Part shown: piece after piece, positions 1-8,641 of the stretch
Layout: the number at the start of each line of letters is the position of its first letter
Numbering within the stretch: position 1 is the first letter of the stretch
Origin: Sphingomonas sp.
Lineage (GTDB): Bacteria > Pseudomonadota > Alphaproteobacteria > Sphingomonadales > Sphingomonadaceae
DNA: 40,934 bases
Direction of reading: 5' to 3'
Assembly: GCF_017745215.1 (NCBI RefSeq)
Contig: NZ_JAGHZV010000024.1
Span: 1 to 40,934, forward strand
Position numbers and translations under genes: made by a program
The notes under the pieces: model-generated
The model's input: the letters and a program-made list of their open reading frames with translations, nothing else
Told to the model about the DNA's origin: nothing
Databases searched by the model: none

Positions 1-97
1 CAAGCAATGGCGACGCATCGCCACCAGATACGATAAACTCGCTGCCAACTTCCTCGGCTTCATCAAGCTCGCCAGCATCATGCTATGGCTCAAATGA
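1..97 (+). CDS. IS5-family transposase, C-terminal fragment
   Basis: An open frame enters from the left edge (codons from position 2) and stops at TGA 95-97. The roughly 31 visible residues contain RYDKLAANFLGFIKLASI, a C-terminal signature of IS5-family DDE transposases (IS427/IS1031-like). The catalytic domain lies outside the window, so completeness cannot be judged. The gene points toward the 3' end of gspK, and the window boundary probably reflects the multicopy nature of the element. The family call is from memory of IS5-type tails; the subgroup is not certain. Confidence 0.75.
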   Translation, partial: KQWRRIATRYDKLAANFLGFIKLASIMLWLK

Positions 98-116
98 TTA
101 AATCGTCACTACAGCC
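98..116. mobile_element. Probable right terminal repeat of the IS5-type element
   Basis: Immediately after the transposase stop, the sequence read inward from the outer end is GGCTGTAGTGACGATTTAA. It has the GGCTGT-type start typical of IS5-family terminal repeats. It abuts TA at 117-118 inside a CTAG, a common target for this family. The left end of the element is outside the window, so the inverted repeat cannot be confirmed and the boundary is an inference. Confidence 0.45.
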
Positions 117-997
117 TAGCGCTTCTCCCCGAACGCCGGCGCCTCCGCCGGGATCGCGGCATTGCGCCAGCGCGCGACCGGCACCGCTTCGACGTCGCCC
201 TTTTCGCTCTTGCGGCGGAGGATCAGCACCGCTTCCTGCTGCGACGTCCCCCCGATCGTGGCGCGGGCGCGGACCCAGTAGCTGTTCGAGCGGAACGACG
301 TGCCCCAGGGCAGCGAGATGTTCGCGTCGAGCAGGTCCTTGGGCGACAGATGCCCCTGGCGCTTGCGCACCTCGACCAGCCGGTGCGCGACGTCGGCGTC
401 GTTGAACAGGATCGCGAGCAGCGGCTCGCTCGCCGCGTTGAGGTTGACCGTGGTATCGGTCGGCAGCGCGGTCACCATCGCGTTGAAGCGCGCGAGCGCC
501 TCGGCATCGAGCCCCGCGAGCGACACGGGGCGCAAGTCGCTGATCGGCCCCGCGAGCCGGACATAGGCCACCGCCTGCTGGATCTGCGCATCCTCGAGCC
601 CCAGCGAGCGGGCGATCGCGGTGAACTGGAGCAGCGCCGAGACGTCGCCCGAGCGGACGTTGTTGATGTTGTAGCGCCCTTCGGCGTCCGAAATGGCGAG
701 GTCGAAGGTGCCGCCGTCGATCGGCGCACCGGTCTCGGTGATCGCCCCCCAGCCCTCGGCGGGATAATCCTCCTGCGGCGCCTGCACCGCATCGCGGCGC
801 AGCGCGACGATCGCGGAGAGCTCGCCGCCGCGCATCGCCGAGACCGCGCGCGTCGCCTCGCGGACGCGCAGGCCCCGGTCGAGCGACAGCTCCTCGCGGT
901 TGATCATCAGCAGCACCAGCCCCGCCGCGATCGCGACGAACATCAGCACGTTGACGAGGATCATCCCCTCCTCGCCCGGCTTCGGCGCGCGGCTCAT
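116..997 (-). CDS. gspK: T2SS minor pseudopilin GspK
   Basis: This 293-aa protein is the large minor pseudopilin that caps the T2SS pseudopilus with GspI and GspJ. After a short leader ending EEG comes the hydrophobic stretch MILVNVLMFVAIAAGLVLLM. Position +5 of the mature protein is Asn rather than Glu, as expected because GspK generally lacks Glu5. The rest fits the GspK globular domain (for example NAASEPLLAIL and KDLLDANIS). The ATG was chosen because it overlaps the gspJ stop by 4 nt (ATGA, 994-997), which implies translational coupling. The stop codon lies exactly where the neighbouring IS seems to end, so the native C-terminus may have been slightly changed. Confidence 0.92.
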   Translation of the reverse strand: MSRAPKPGEEGMILVNVLMFVAIAAGLVLLMINREELSLDRGLRVREATRAVSAMRGGELSAIVALRRDAVQAPQEDYPAEGWGAITETGAPIDGGTFDLAISDAEGRYNINNVRSGDVSALLQFTAIARSLGLEDAQIQQAVAYVRLAGPISDLRPVSLAGLDAEALARFNAMVTALPTDTTVNLNAASEPLLAILFNDADVAHRLVEVRKRQGHLSPKDLLDANISLPWGTSFRSNSYWVRARATIGGTSQQEAVLILRRKSEKGDVEAVPVARWRNAAIPAEAPAFGEKR

Positions 998-1626
998 CGG
1001 ATCGGCCCGATCGGTCCGGGGCCATTGCCCTCGCCCGGCGCAGGCGAAGCGGTGGGGGTCGGCTCGGGCGGCGGCACGGCCTGGACCGGCAGCTCGACGA
1101 GGCGGCGCAAGGTGCCGCCCGGCGAACCGGCGAGCGCCACCTGGACTTCGATCGCGCGCGGCCACAGCCCCGGCCGCCTGGCGTCGCGCGGCCAGCCGTT
1201 CGCCCATTCGCTTTGGTCGTAGAAGCGCCAGCGCGCCGCCTGCACGCCGGGCAGCAGCACCTGGCTGCGCGCGCCGATCAGCCGCACCAGCGCGCCGCCG
1301 ACCACGGCATAGCGCACCTCGACCGGCGCCGAGCCCGCCGCGGGGCCGACACGGGTGAAGGCGATGTCGGTGCCGCCGCTCACGATCTTGCCGTTGGTCA
1401 CCTGGTCGAGGTCGTTCTCGAGCACGAGCATCGCGCGCTGGAGCTGGCCGAGCCGGTCGAGCCGCACTTCGGTATGCTCGCGGACGTTGAGGATGCCCGA
1501 GACGAGCGCGAGCCCGGCGACCGCGATCAACCCGAACAGCGCGAGCGAGATCATCACTTCGATCAGCGTGAAGCCCGCTTCGTCGCCCCCATTGCCGGGC
1601 ATCCGCCCGGGCGGCACCGAGGTCAT
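994..1626 (-). CDS. gspJ: T2SS minor pseudopilin GspJ
   Basis: This 210-aa minor pseudopilin belongs to the GspI-J-K tip complex. The prepilin peptidase motif is clear: leader ending DEAG, then FTLIEVMISLALFGLIAVAG with Glu5. The downstream region matches GspJ (ERV-type helix with LENDLDQ, then a beta-rich domain and a proline-rich tail PPPEPTPTASPAPG). It overlaps the upstream receptor-like gene and gspK by 4 nt each, so the three genes form one leftward operon. Pairing with gspK makes the assignment firm. Confidence 0.93.
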   Translation of the reverse strand: MTSVPPGRMPGNGGDEAGFTLIEVMISLALFGLIAVAGLALVSGILNVREHTEVRLDRLGQLQRAMLVLENDLDQVTNGKIVSGGTDIAFTRVGPAAGSAPVEVRYAVVGGALVRLIGARSQVLLPGVQAARWRFYDQSEWANGWPRDARRPGLWPRAIEVQVALAGSPGGTLRRLVELPVQAVPPPEPTPTASPAPGEGNGPGPIGPIR

Positions 1627-2660
1627 GACCCGGAGCTCACCGCCACGGTCTCGTATCCGGTCTGGCGCGCCGCGACGATCGCGAAGTCGCGCGCGACGCT
1701 GCCGTCGGTGCGGAAGCGCACGGGGCCGGTGACGCAGTGGAAGCCCGCGCTGGCGAGCAGCCCCTCGCCGCTCAGCTGGTTGTCGGCGCGCAGCTTGTTG
1801 ACGATGCCGGCGGCGTCATAGGCGAGCGCCGCGATCGCGCCCGGCGCGCCGCCGTTTCGCGCGGCATATTCGCTCGCGAAGGTGCCGAAGGCGTTCGGAT
1901 CCGGGCTTGCAAGCCAGGCGCCGTCGAGCACGGCGAGTGCGTCGGGGCGATTGTCGAGCGCCTGGAGCGTGCCGAGCAGCTGGGTGCCCTCGGCCTTGAG
2001 CGTGCTCGCGGCGGCGAGCACCGCGGTGCTGCTGTCGGGTAGGAGCAATGCGTCGGGCGCGGCATCCTCGGCGGGAAGCGGTGCGCCGACCGCAAGCGTC
2101 TTGACGCGCAGTCCGATCTCGCTCTCGAGCCGGCCGGCGGCGAGCGCGGTGGCGGCCGACCAGGGAGAGCCGTCGTCGAGCACGATCACGCTGCGCACGC
2201 CGCGGCTCTGGGCGTAGCGCAGCACCGCGCTCGCCATCTGGCCGGCGGTGATGCCGAAGATCCAGGTGCCCGGCGCCTTGAGCACCGAATCGTTGCTGAA
2301 GGAAATGACCGGCACACGCCCCGCGACGGTGCTGGCGACCGCGGGCACTTCCTCGGAGAGCAAGGGCCCCAGGATCAGCGCCGGCCCCTTCTTGAGCGCG
2401 AGCGCGGCCGCCGCCGCCGCTCCGTTGGCGGTGCCGCCGGTGTCATAGCACTGGACGAACGCGCTGTTTTCGGCGAGCAGGGCGGCCTGCCGCATGCTCT
2501 CCCCCAGCCGCGCGCGGGGGCCGGCGAGCGGCACGAGCAGGGCGATCGGGCGTTTGTCCTGCTTCGCGCCACCAGCGAACGCAAGCGAAGGGAATGCTGC
2601 CGATGCGGCTGATGCCACGAAGCCCGACTGCACGAGCTTCAGAAGATCCCGCCGTTTCAT
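1623..2660 (-). CDS. LpoA-like periplasmic ligand-binding protein
   Basis: This 345-aa protein has a type I periplasmic-binding (Leu/Ile/Val receptor-like) fold of the group annotated as penicillin-binding protein activator (LpoA/YraM-like). The motif PIALLVPLAGPRARLGESMRQ near the N-terminus and GPALILGPLLSEEV are typical. The start at 2660 gives MKRRDLLKL, an RR-type Tat signal followed by a hydrophobic stretch ending AFA. An ORF start ten codons upstream is less likely. The stop overlaps the gspJ start (ATGA), so it is co-translated with gspJ and gspK. Its ligand is unknown. A cell-wall role, such as opening peptidoglycan for the secretin, is an inference. Confidence 0.75.
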   Translation of the reverse strand: MKRRDLLKLVQSGFVASAASAAFPSLAFAGGAKQDKRPIALLVPLAGPRARLGESMRQAALLAENSAFVQCYDTGGTANGAAAAAALALKKGPALILGPLLSEEVPAVASTVAGRVPVISFSNDSVLKAPGTWIFGITAGQMASAVLRYAQSRGVRSVIVLDDGSPWSAATALAAGRLESEIGLRVKTLAVGAPLPAEDAAPDALLLPDSSTAVLAAASTLKAEGTQLLGTLQALDNRPDALAVLDGAWLASPDPNAFGTFASEYAARNGGAPGAIAALAYDAAGIVNKLRADNQLSGEGLLASAGFHCVTGPVRFRTDGSVARDFAIVAARQTGYETVAVSSGS

Positions 2661-3376
2661 TGCCGACTCCAGATGCGCGATCGCAGGCACGGCGGCGTCT
2701 TATCGCCTTCGTGGCACTCGGGATAGCGGCTTATGCCGTCGCGCTGGTCGCGACGATTCCGGCGAGCGTGGTGTTCCGCAACACGACGATGCGATCGGGC
2801 GTGGCGGGCACGGTGTGGAACGGCGAGGTCGGCATCGCGGGCGGATCGGCGCTGCGCTGGAACTGGGCGCCGCTGCGCTCGCTGCTCGGGCTGGGCTTCG
2901 CGGCGGACTGGAAGGCGGCGGGACCGGATACCGATCTCGGCGGCCAGGCGCTCGCGGGGTTCTCGACGACGCGCTTCGACCATGTCAGCGGCAGCGCACC
3001 GGCACGGCTGCTCGAGGCGATCCAGCCCACCCTGCCCTTCACCTGCGATCTGAACGGCCAGGTCGAGATGGAGAAAGTGGTGCTGCGCGGCTCGGGCAAG
3101 ATGATGCAGGGCCGGATGGTGAGCGATCCGGGCAGCTGCCAGCCCAAGTCGGGCGGCGTTGCGACTGCGGTGCCCTCGCTGCTGCTCACCGCCGAGAAGA
3201 CGGGCAACTCGACGCGTATCCGCGTGGCGCCGTCGGCGCAGCGGCTCAAGACGCTGATCGACGTGACGATGGCCGAGGACGGCGCGATGACGATCACGGT
3301 GACGCCCGAAGGCGCCTCGATGCTGCCGTTCCTGGGGGCACCGCCCGCGGGGGCGAAGGTTCAGGCGGCGCTTTGA
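2660..3376 (+). CDS. gspN: T2SS protein GspN
   Basis: GspN is an inner-membrane T2SS accessory protein with one N-terminal helix and a periplasmic domain. The helix is LIAFVALGIAAYAVALVATI. It is followed by family-typical text: a GxVWNGEV repeat (GVAGTVWNGEVGIAGG), LRWNW and FTCDLNGQV. The TTG at 2660 puts the helix near residue 13 and gives 238 aa. In-frame ATGs at 2594 and 2603 are possible but would add a tail antisense to the neighbour's signal peptide. The gene is divergent from the LpoA-like gene and their starts touch. The stop overlaps the next ATG by one base. Confidence 0.8.
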   Translation: MPTPDARSQARRRLIAFVALGIAAYAVALVATIPASVVFRNTTMRSGVAGTVWNGEVGIAGGSALRWNWAPLRSLLGLGFAADWKAAGPDTDLGGQALAGFSTTRFDHVSGSAPARLLEAIQPTLPFTCDLNGQVEMEKVVLRGSGKMMQGRMVSDPGSCQPKSGGVATAVPSLLLTAEKTGNSTRIRVAPSAQRLKTLIDVTMAEDGAMTITVTPEGASMLPFLGAPPAGAKVQAAL

Positions 3377-3627
3377 TGGCCGGGCGGAGCTTTCTCCTGG
3401 GGCTTGGCATCGCCGCGTCGGGGCTCGCGATAGCGCTTTCGGCGGAGCGCTCCGTTCGCCGGATCGAACGGCGAAAGGCGGAAGGCGACGACGCCTACTT
3501 CGAGGAACAACGCGCGCTCACCACCTATCCCTGGCTCGGCAACGCGAAGGTGATCCGGCGTTGGGGCTGGTTCATCGCCGTGGGCGGCGTGGCGCTGACG
3601 GTCGCAGCACTCTTCGTTCCCGACTGA
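3376..3627 (+). CDS. Small two-helix membrane protein next to gspN
   Basis: This 83-aa protein starts at the ATG that shares one base with the gspN stop (TGATG), so it is probably co-translated with GspN. Hydrophobic segments lie at about residues 5-22 and 66-80. Between them is a highly charged stretch (SVRRIERRKAEGDDAYFEEQRA). I do not recognise a family. Its position suggests a membrane role linked to the T2SS, but nothing in the sequence proves this. Confidence 0.65.
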   Translation: MAGRSFLLGLGIAASGLAIALSAERSVRRIERRKAEGDDAYFEEQRALTTYPWLGNAKVIRRWGWFIAVGGVALTVAALFVPD

Positions 3628-3632
3628 CGAGG

Positions 3633-4859
3633 CTACATCGCCACCAAATTGTTCAGATTGATGATCGGCAGCAGGATCGCGAGGACCATCGTGAGCACCA
3701 GCCCGCCCATCACCAGCAGCACCAGCGGCTCGACCAGCGCGACCAGCGCGGCGACGAGCGCGTCCAGCTCGCGCTGGAGCTCGTTGGCGGCGCGGTCGAG
3801 CGCGGGCGCGAGCTTGCCCGAGCTCTCGCCCGAAGCCACCAGCGCGACGAGCATCGACGGGAAGACCTCCGCCTCGGCCATTGCCGCGCGCAGGCTCACG
3901 CCCTCGCGGACGCGCTGCTCGACGTGGAGCGCGCGCTCGCGCACCCACACGTTGGGGGTCACTGCGGCGGCGGCGCGCAGCGCCTCGACCAGCGGCACGG
4001 CGCTCCCGACCAGCGTCGCGAGGCTGCTCGCGAAGCGCGCGGCGTTGTACTGACGGCTGAAGCGGCGGATCGGGCGGCGCTCGGTGAAGGCGCGGTGGAG
4101 GCGGAGCTGGTTCGCCGGCACGCGCCGCCAGCGCTCGAAGCCGAAGAACAGCACCCCGATCGCGAGCAGCAGGTAGAGGCCGAAATTCTGGAGGAACCAG
4201 CTCATCGCGATCAGCGCGCGGGTGAGGAACGGCAGGTCGGCGCCGCGCGAGACGAACACCTTCACGATGTCGGGCACGACATAGACCATCAGCAGCACCA
4301 TCATGCCGAGCGACACCAGCGCGAGCAGTCCGGGATAGAGCAGGGCGAGCTGGAGCTTCTGGCCATTGGCCTGGCGCGTCTCGACATAGTCGGCGAGATG
4401 CTCGAGCACGTCGGGCAGCTTGCCCGAGGCTTCGCCGGCGGCGACCGAAGCGCGGTAGAATTCGGGGAAGGCCCTGGGATGCTGGCCGAGCGCCGCGGCG
4501 AAGCTGCGCCCGTCGAGGATCGCGCCGCGCACGTCGAGCAGCAGCGCGCTCACCGGCGCCTGCTCGGACTGAGTCGCGACGAGGCGGAGCGATTCCTCGA
4601 TCGAAATGTCCGAGCCGACGAGCGTGGCGATCTGACGCGTGACGGTGGCGAGGTGGCGCGAGGAGATGCCCTGGCGCCTGAGGCTGGGCAGCGTGAGCCC
4701 CGCGAGCGAAACGCCGCCCTCGCGCGCCGCCTCGACCGAGAGCGGCAGCAGCGCCTGCTCGCGCAGCAACGCCCGCGCCGCGGCGGGCGACGACGCCTCG
4801 ATCACGCCCTTGCGCTGGGTACCGGCGCGATCGGCGGCCTTGTAGGCGTAGGCGGGCAT
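3633..4859 (-). CDS. gspF: T2SS inner-membrane platform protein GspF
   Basis: This 408-aa polytopic protein forms the T2SS assembly platform together with GspC, GspL and GspM and contacts the ATPase GspE. The start MPAYAYKAADRAGTQRKGVIEA is the classic GspF N-terminus. Two T2SSF repeats follow, each with a conserved G-E-x-S/A-G-K-L motif (AAGEASGKLPDVL near residue 138 and ASGESSGKLAPAL near 325). Transmembrane segments are near residues 168-195, 218-240 and 378-406. Length is normal. It lies downstream of gspE on the same strand but is separated by 177 bp holding repeat copy A, so coupling to gspE may be weakened. Confidence 0.95.
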   Translation of the reverse strand: MPAYAYKAADRAGTQRKGVIEASSPAAARALLREQALLPLSVEAAREGGVSLAGLTLPSLRRQGISSRHLATVTRQIATLVGSDISIEESLRLVATQSEQAPVSALLLDVRGAILDGRSFAAALGQHPRAFPEFYRASVAAGEASGKLPDVLEHLADYVETRQANGQKLQLALLYPGLLALVSLGMMVLLMVYVVPDIVKVFVSRGADLPFLTRALIAMSWFLQNFGLYLLLAIGVLFFGFERWRRVPANQLRLHRAFTERRPIRRFSRQYNAARFASSLATLVGSAVPLVEALRAAAAVTPNVWVRERALHVEQRVREGVSLRAAMAEAEVFPSMLVALVASGESSGKLAPALDRAANELQRELDALVAALVALVEPLVLLVMGGLVLTMVLAILLPIINLNNLVAM

Positions 4860-4884
4860 TAGCGTCCCCTGCCCTCGAATAATG

Positions 4885-4966
4885 CGTCATCCCGGCGAAA
4901 GCCGGGAGCCAGGGCAACAAGGGTCATCGCTCGCGGCCCTGGGTCCCGGCTTTCGCCGGGATGACG
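4885..4966. repeat. 82-bp dispersed palindrome, copy A
   Basis: Arms are about 30 nt starting CGTCATCCCGGCGAAAGCCG, with a 22-nt variable loop. The left arm has a G in place of A at one position (GGGAGCC). It sits between gspF and gspE in the leftward block, so it would be transcribed as a long hairpin in the gspL-M-E-F message. Confidence 0.95.
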
Positions 4967-5036
4967 GTTGCGGGATGGCCAGACCGGCCCCACGATCGAT
5001 GAAGCGCCCAAGGTCGGCGCGACAGGAGCGAGGGTT

Positions 5037-6530
5037 TCAAGCCTCATCCCGCACCACGCGCGCCACTTCGTCTACCGTGGTCAGCCCCGACTTCACCTTG
5101 GCCAGCCCGTCGTCGAGCAGGCTGGGCCCCGCCTTGCGCGCCGCGGCCTCGAGCTCGGCTTCCGAGGCACCGTCGTGGACCAGCTTCTGGAAGCCCTCGT
5201 CGACCGCGACGACTTCGTAGAGTCCCGCGCGCCCACGATAGCCTTCGCCGTTGCAGCTCGGGCAGCCCACGGCACGCCAGAGCTTCTTGCCCGGCTTGAG
5301 CGCGCCGCCGAGCAGCACCGAATCGGCTTCGTTCGCCGTGTCCTCGCGGCGGCACTCCGGGCAGAGCTTGCGCACCAGCCGCTGCGCGCAGAGCCCCACC
5401 ACCATCGGCGCGAGGAGATAGCGCTCCACCCCCATGTCGATCAGCCGCGTCACCGAGCCCACCGCGCTGTTGGTATGCAGCGTCGAGAGCACGAAATGCC
5501 CCGTCATCGACGAGCGCACCGCCACCTGCGCGGTCTCCTGATCGCGGATCTCGCCGACCATGATGACATCGGGGTCCTGACGCAGGATCGCGCGCAGGCC
5601 GCGGGCGAAGGTCAGGTCGGTGCGCGGGTTGACCTGGGTCTGGCCGATGCCGGGCAGCTCATATTCGATCGGATCCTCGACGGTCATGATGTTGCGCTTG
5701 CGGTCGTTCAGCCGGTTGAGCGCGGCATAGAGCGTCGTCGTCTTGCCCGAGCCGGTGGGGCCGGTGACGAGCAGCATGCCGTGCGGGCGCTCGAGCAGCC
5801 GGGTGAACACCTCGCGGTCGCGCGCGCTCATGCCCAGCACTTCCATGTCGAGCCGCATCGAGCCCTTCTCGAGCAGGCGCATCACCACGCGCTCGCCGTG
5901 CTGGGTCGGGATGGTTGAGACGCGCGCGTCGACGATATGGCCGCCGATGCGCAAGGTCACGCGGCCGTCCTGCGGAATGCGCTTCTCGGCGATGTCGAGC
6001 TTGGCCATCACCTTGATGCGGCTGACGAGCAGCGGCGCGAGCTCGCGGCGCGGCTCGAGCACGTCGCGCAGCACCCCGTCGATGCGGAAGCGGACGACGA
6101 GGCGCTTCTCCTGCGTCTCGACATGGACGTCCGAGGCGCCTTCGCGGATGGCCTCGAGCAGCAGCGCGTTGATCAGGCGGATCACCGGCGAATCGTCGCG
6201 GCTGTCGAGCAGATCGTCGACCGAGGCGACGCTGTCGGCGAGCGCGGCGAGGTCCATGTCGCCAAGGTCGAGGTCGGCGGCGGCGCCGGCGCTGCCCGAA
6301 TAGGCGGCGCTGAGCGCGGCGTCGAAGTCGGTGTCGCTCACCCGCACCAGCCGCGCGCCGGGAGCGACGCGCTGGACCTCCATCAGCGCATCGAGCGGCG
6401 CGTCGGTGCGGTGGACGCACTCGATCGCGCCGTCGGCGGCGCGCAGCAGCACCCCCTGGCGGCGCGCGAAGGCATAGGGCAGCGCGGGGAGCGCGCTTTC
6501 CTCAGGGTGGACGGCAGTGCTCTCGTTCAC
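5037..6530 (-). CDS. gspE: T2SS ATPase GspE
   Basis: This 497-aa cytoplasmic ATPase powers pseudopilus assembly. The order is an N-terminal GspL-binding domain (residues 1-110), N2 domain, Walker A GPTGSGKTT (257-265), Asp box with VEDPIEY (284-290), Walker B IMVGEIRD (323-330), His box STLHTN (349-354), and a tetracysteine zinc site CPEC (390-393) plus CPSC (423-426). All catalytic elements are intact. The stop overlap with gspM (ATGA, 6527-6530, in the order L-M-E) implies translational coupling. Confidence 0.97.
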   Translation of the reverse strand: MNESTAVHPEESALPALPYAFARRQGVLLRAADGAIECVHRTDAPLDALMEVQRVAPGARLVRVSDTDFDAALSAAYSGSAGAAADLDLGDMDLAALADSVASVDDLLDSRDDSPVIRLINALLLEAIREGASDVHVETQEKRLVVRFRIDGVLRDVLEPRRELAPLLVSRIKVMAKLDIAEKRIPQDGRVTLRIGGHIVDARVSTIPTQHGERVVMRLLEKGSMRLDMEVLGMSARDREVFTRLLERPHGMLLVTGPTGSGKTTTLYAALNRLNDRKRNIMTVEDPIEYELPGIGQTQVNPRTDLTFARGLRAILRQDPDVIMVGEIRDQETAQVAVRSSMTGHFVLSTLHTNSAVGSVTRLIDMGVERYLLAPMVVGLCAQRLVRKLCPECRREDTANEADSVLLGGALKPGKKLWRAVGCPSCNGEGYRGRAGLYEVVAVDEGFQKLVHDGASEAELEAAARKAGPSLLDDGLAKVKSGLTTVDEVARVVRDEA

Positions 6531-7036
6531 GATGCGAATTCCACGGTGGCGCTCACGCGGCCCGGCGCGGCGAGGCGCTGGATCGAGACGCGCTGGATGC
6601 GCAGGCTGCTCGTCCGGCCGAGGTCGGAAAGCCAGTTGATCACCGCATCGTAATTGGCTTCGGCGATCATCGCCTTGACCCCCGCGCCGACGGCCTCGAC
6701 CTTGGGGATGAAGCCATAGGCCGCGGCCGAATCGCTGACGACCTGCTGCGGCGTCCCGGTGCGCGGCGTCGCGGGCTGCGCCGCAGCGGCGGGCTCGATC
6801 CTGCCGGCGGCACGCAGGCGGGCGCTGTAGGTCTCATAGGTGCGGATGTCGGCGAAGGCCTGCGCGCGCGCGGCTTGGAGGGGCATGATCACGCCATAGA
6901 CGAGCACGACGCCGAAGATCAGCGCGGCCATGGCGGCGAACAGGATCTGCTCGCGGCGGCTGCGCCCGCGCCACCAGCCGTCGAACCCGGCGATCGCCGC
7001 CTCGACGCGCGAGGTGCTGAGGAAGCCGCCGCTCAT
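6527..7036 (-). CDS. gspM: T2SS protein GspM
   Basis: This 169-aa single-pass inner-membrane protein belongs to the GspC-L-M platform. A cytoplasmic start (GWWRGRSRREQ) is followed by one transmembrane helix (ILFAAMAALIFGVVLVYGVIM, about residues 31-51) and a periplasmic ferredoxin-like domain. The motif RTSSLRIQRVSIQRL near the C-terminus is typical of GspM. The start at 7036 overlaps the gspL stop by 4 nt. The product fits the usual family length. Confidence 0.9.
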   Translation of the reverse strand: MSGGFLSTSRVEAAIAGFDGWWRGRSRREQILFAAMAALIFGVVLVYGVIMPLQAARAQAFADIRTYETYSARLRAAGRIEPAAAAQPATPRTGTPQQVVSDSAAAYGFIPKVEAVGAGVKAMIAEANYDAVINWLSDLGRTSSLRIQRVSIQRLAAPGRVSATVEFAS

Positions 7037-8121
7037 GCCACGCTCGCGGTGATGCGCAGGCCGCCGGTCGGGCCCGGGTTGACGCTCGCCTTGAGCCGCG
7101 CGCCCTGCAATGCTGCAAGGATGCGCGGGGCGAGCGCGGGGTCGGCCGAATCGAGGTCCATGGTGATGCTGTTCGCCTGATAGTCGACGGTGCGCACGGT
7201 GAACGCATTGCCGAAGGGTCGGATCGCCGCGGCGACGCGCGAGACGAGCGGCACGAAGCTGCCGGGGGTGAGGTCGGCACCGCCGCCACCGCCGCTCGGC
7301 TGGATCGCGCCGACCACGCTGGCGGGATCGGCATCGGCGGGGCCGCCGAGGGTGGCGATGAGCTCCTTGGTCTCGCGGGCGCGATGGTCGGCGATCATCC
7401 CGAGCGCGACGGTGTCGGCGGCGGCGATCAGCACGTGCGCGGCCACGCCCGCCGCGACGATCCAGCCGAGCCGGCGCCAAACGTTGTTCACCGGTGCGGC
7501 GCGGCGCGCATAGCGGCCCTGGCGCAGGTCGAGGTCGTAGGAGGCGAGGATCAGGTGGAGCTGGTCCTGCTCGGTCCGGCTCGCGCTCGACTGGATGTCG
7601 GGCGAGAGCGGCTCGCCATAGCTGTGGACCGGCGGGCGGCCCGCGGCTTCCCAGGCGGGGCGGAGCAGCGATTCGGAGCAGGCGAAGCCGGTGCCGTCGC
7701 CGCTGCGGACCAGCGCGCGGCCGCGCGCGAGGTCGACGTTCCACCCGCCCTCGGCGGCGCACATCACGGTGAGCGCATCGGGCACCATCGCCGCGCGGCC
7801 CAGCCCTTCGGCCTCGGCTTCCTCGACCCAGCGCGCCATCACGTCGTGGCGGACGACGCCGACAAGATAGCGATCATCGCCCAGCGGCGCGCCCAAGGCG
7901 AGGTGGACCGCCTCGACCGGATCGGCGATTCGGTCCTCGACCGCATAGGGCAGCGCGGCGAGCCGCCTGGCGTGGCTCTTCAGCGGCAGCTCGACCGCGA
8001 GCAGCAACACCTGCTCGGTGGGGACCAGCAAGGTTGCGGGTCCCTCCGGGTCCGCTAAGATCACGCCGCTGCCTGAGAAGGACCAGACACCGCCGGCGCG
8101 CGAGTCCGATTCGCGACGCAT
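7033..8121 (-). CDS. gspL: T2SS protein GspL
   Basis: This 362-aa bitopic protein recruits GspE to the membrane. The N-terminal cytoplasmic actin-like domain includes PYAVEDRIADPVEAVHLALG, a hallmark of the family. A transmembrane helix follows (LGWIVAAGVAAHVLIAAADT, about 218-241), then a short periplasmic domain with a glycine-rich loop. I chose ATG 8121; ATG 8154 and 8172 are in frame but would overlap the start of the divergent gspG, and none has a strong ribosome site. It heads the leftward L-M-E-F group. Confidence 0.9.
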   Translation of the reverse strand: MRRESDSRAGGVWSFSGSGVILADPEGPATLLVPTEQVLLLAVELPLKSHARRLAALPYAVEDRIADPVEAVHLALGAPLGDDRYLVGVVRHDVMARWVEEAEAEGLGRAAMVPDALTVMCAAEGGWNVDLARGRALVRSGDGTGFACSESLLRPAWEAAGRPPVHSYGEPLSPDIQSSASRTEQDQLHLILASYDLDLRQGRYARRAAPVNNVWRRLGWIVAAGVAAHVLIAAADTVALGMIADHRARETKELIATLGGPADADPASVVGAIQPSGGGGGADLTPGSFVPLVSRVAAAIRPFGNAFTVRTVDYQANSITMDLDSADPALAPRILAALQGARLKASVNPGPTGGLRITASVA

Positions 8122-8152
8122 GGTTGTCACATTGCTTTCATGGGGAGCACGC

Positions 8153-8638
8153 ATGGGCTGCCGGATGCGCATAGTTATGAAACAATCCTGTGACAGTCAC
8201 GCTCCGCGGACGCAAGGCCGGATCGGCCATGGGGAGGCGGGGCTGACGCTCATCGAGATGATGATCGTGCTGGTCATCATCGGTATCGTCTCCACGCTCA
8301 TCGTGGTCAACGTCATCGGCAAGCCCGACGAGGCGCGGGTGACGACGACCAAGAGCAACCTCGCCACGCTCGCCACCGCGCTCAAGACGTATCGGCTCGA
8401 CAACGGCTTCTACCCCTCGACCGAGCAGGGGCTGAAGGCGCTGGTCGAGCGCGCCCAGACCCAACCGGCGCCGCAGAGCTGGCCGCAGGGCGGCTATCTC
8501 TCCGAGAAGCCGGTCGACGCCTGGGGCCACGATTATGTCTACACGGCGGGGCCCGAGGGCTTCGAGCTCAAGTCGCTCGGCCGCGACGGCAAGCCCGGCG
8601 GCGAAGGCATCGACGCCGACCTGACGCAGAAGGGCTGA
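8153..8638 (+). CDS. gspG: T2SS major pseudopilin GspG
   Basis: GspG is the main subunit of the pseudopilus. After the cleavage site HGEAG comes LTLIEMMIVLVIIGIVSTLI with Glu5. The family-typical C-terminal half includes YRLDNGFYPSTEQGLKALVE, YLSEKPVDAWGHDYVY and a calcium-site-like tail ending SLGRDGKPGGEG. ATG 8153 is preferred because GGGGAG lies 5 nt upstream; it gives a 30-residue leader and 161 aa. ATG 8165 and 8177 are alternatives. It starts the rightward G-H-I-C-D operon, 31 bp from the divergent gspL start. Confidence 0.95.
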   Translation: MGCRMRIVMKQSCDSHAPRTQGRIGHGEAGLTLIEMMIVLVIIGIVSTLIVVNVIGKPDEARVTTTKSNLATLATALKTYRLDNGFYPSTEQGLKALVERAQTQPAPQSWPQGGYLSEKPVDAWGHDYVYTAGPEGFELKSLGRDGKPGGEGIDADLTQKG

Positions 8639-8641
8639 GGC

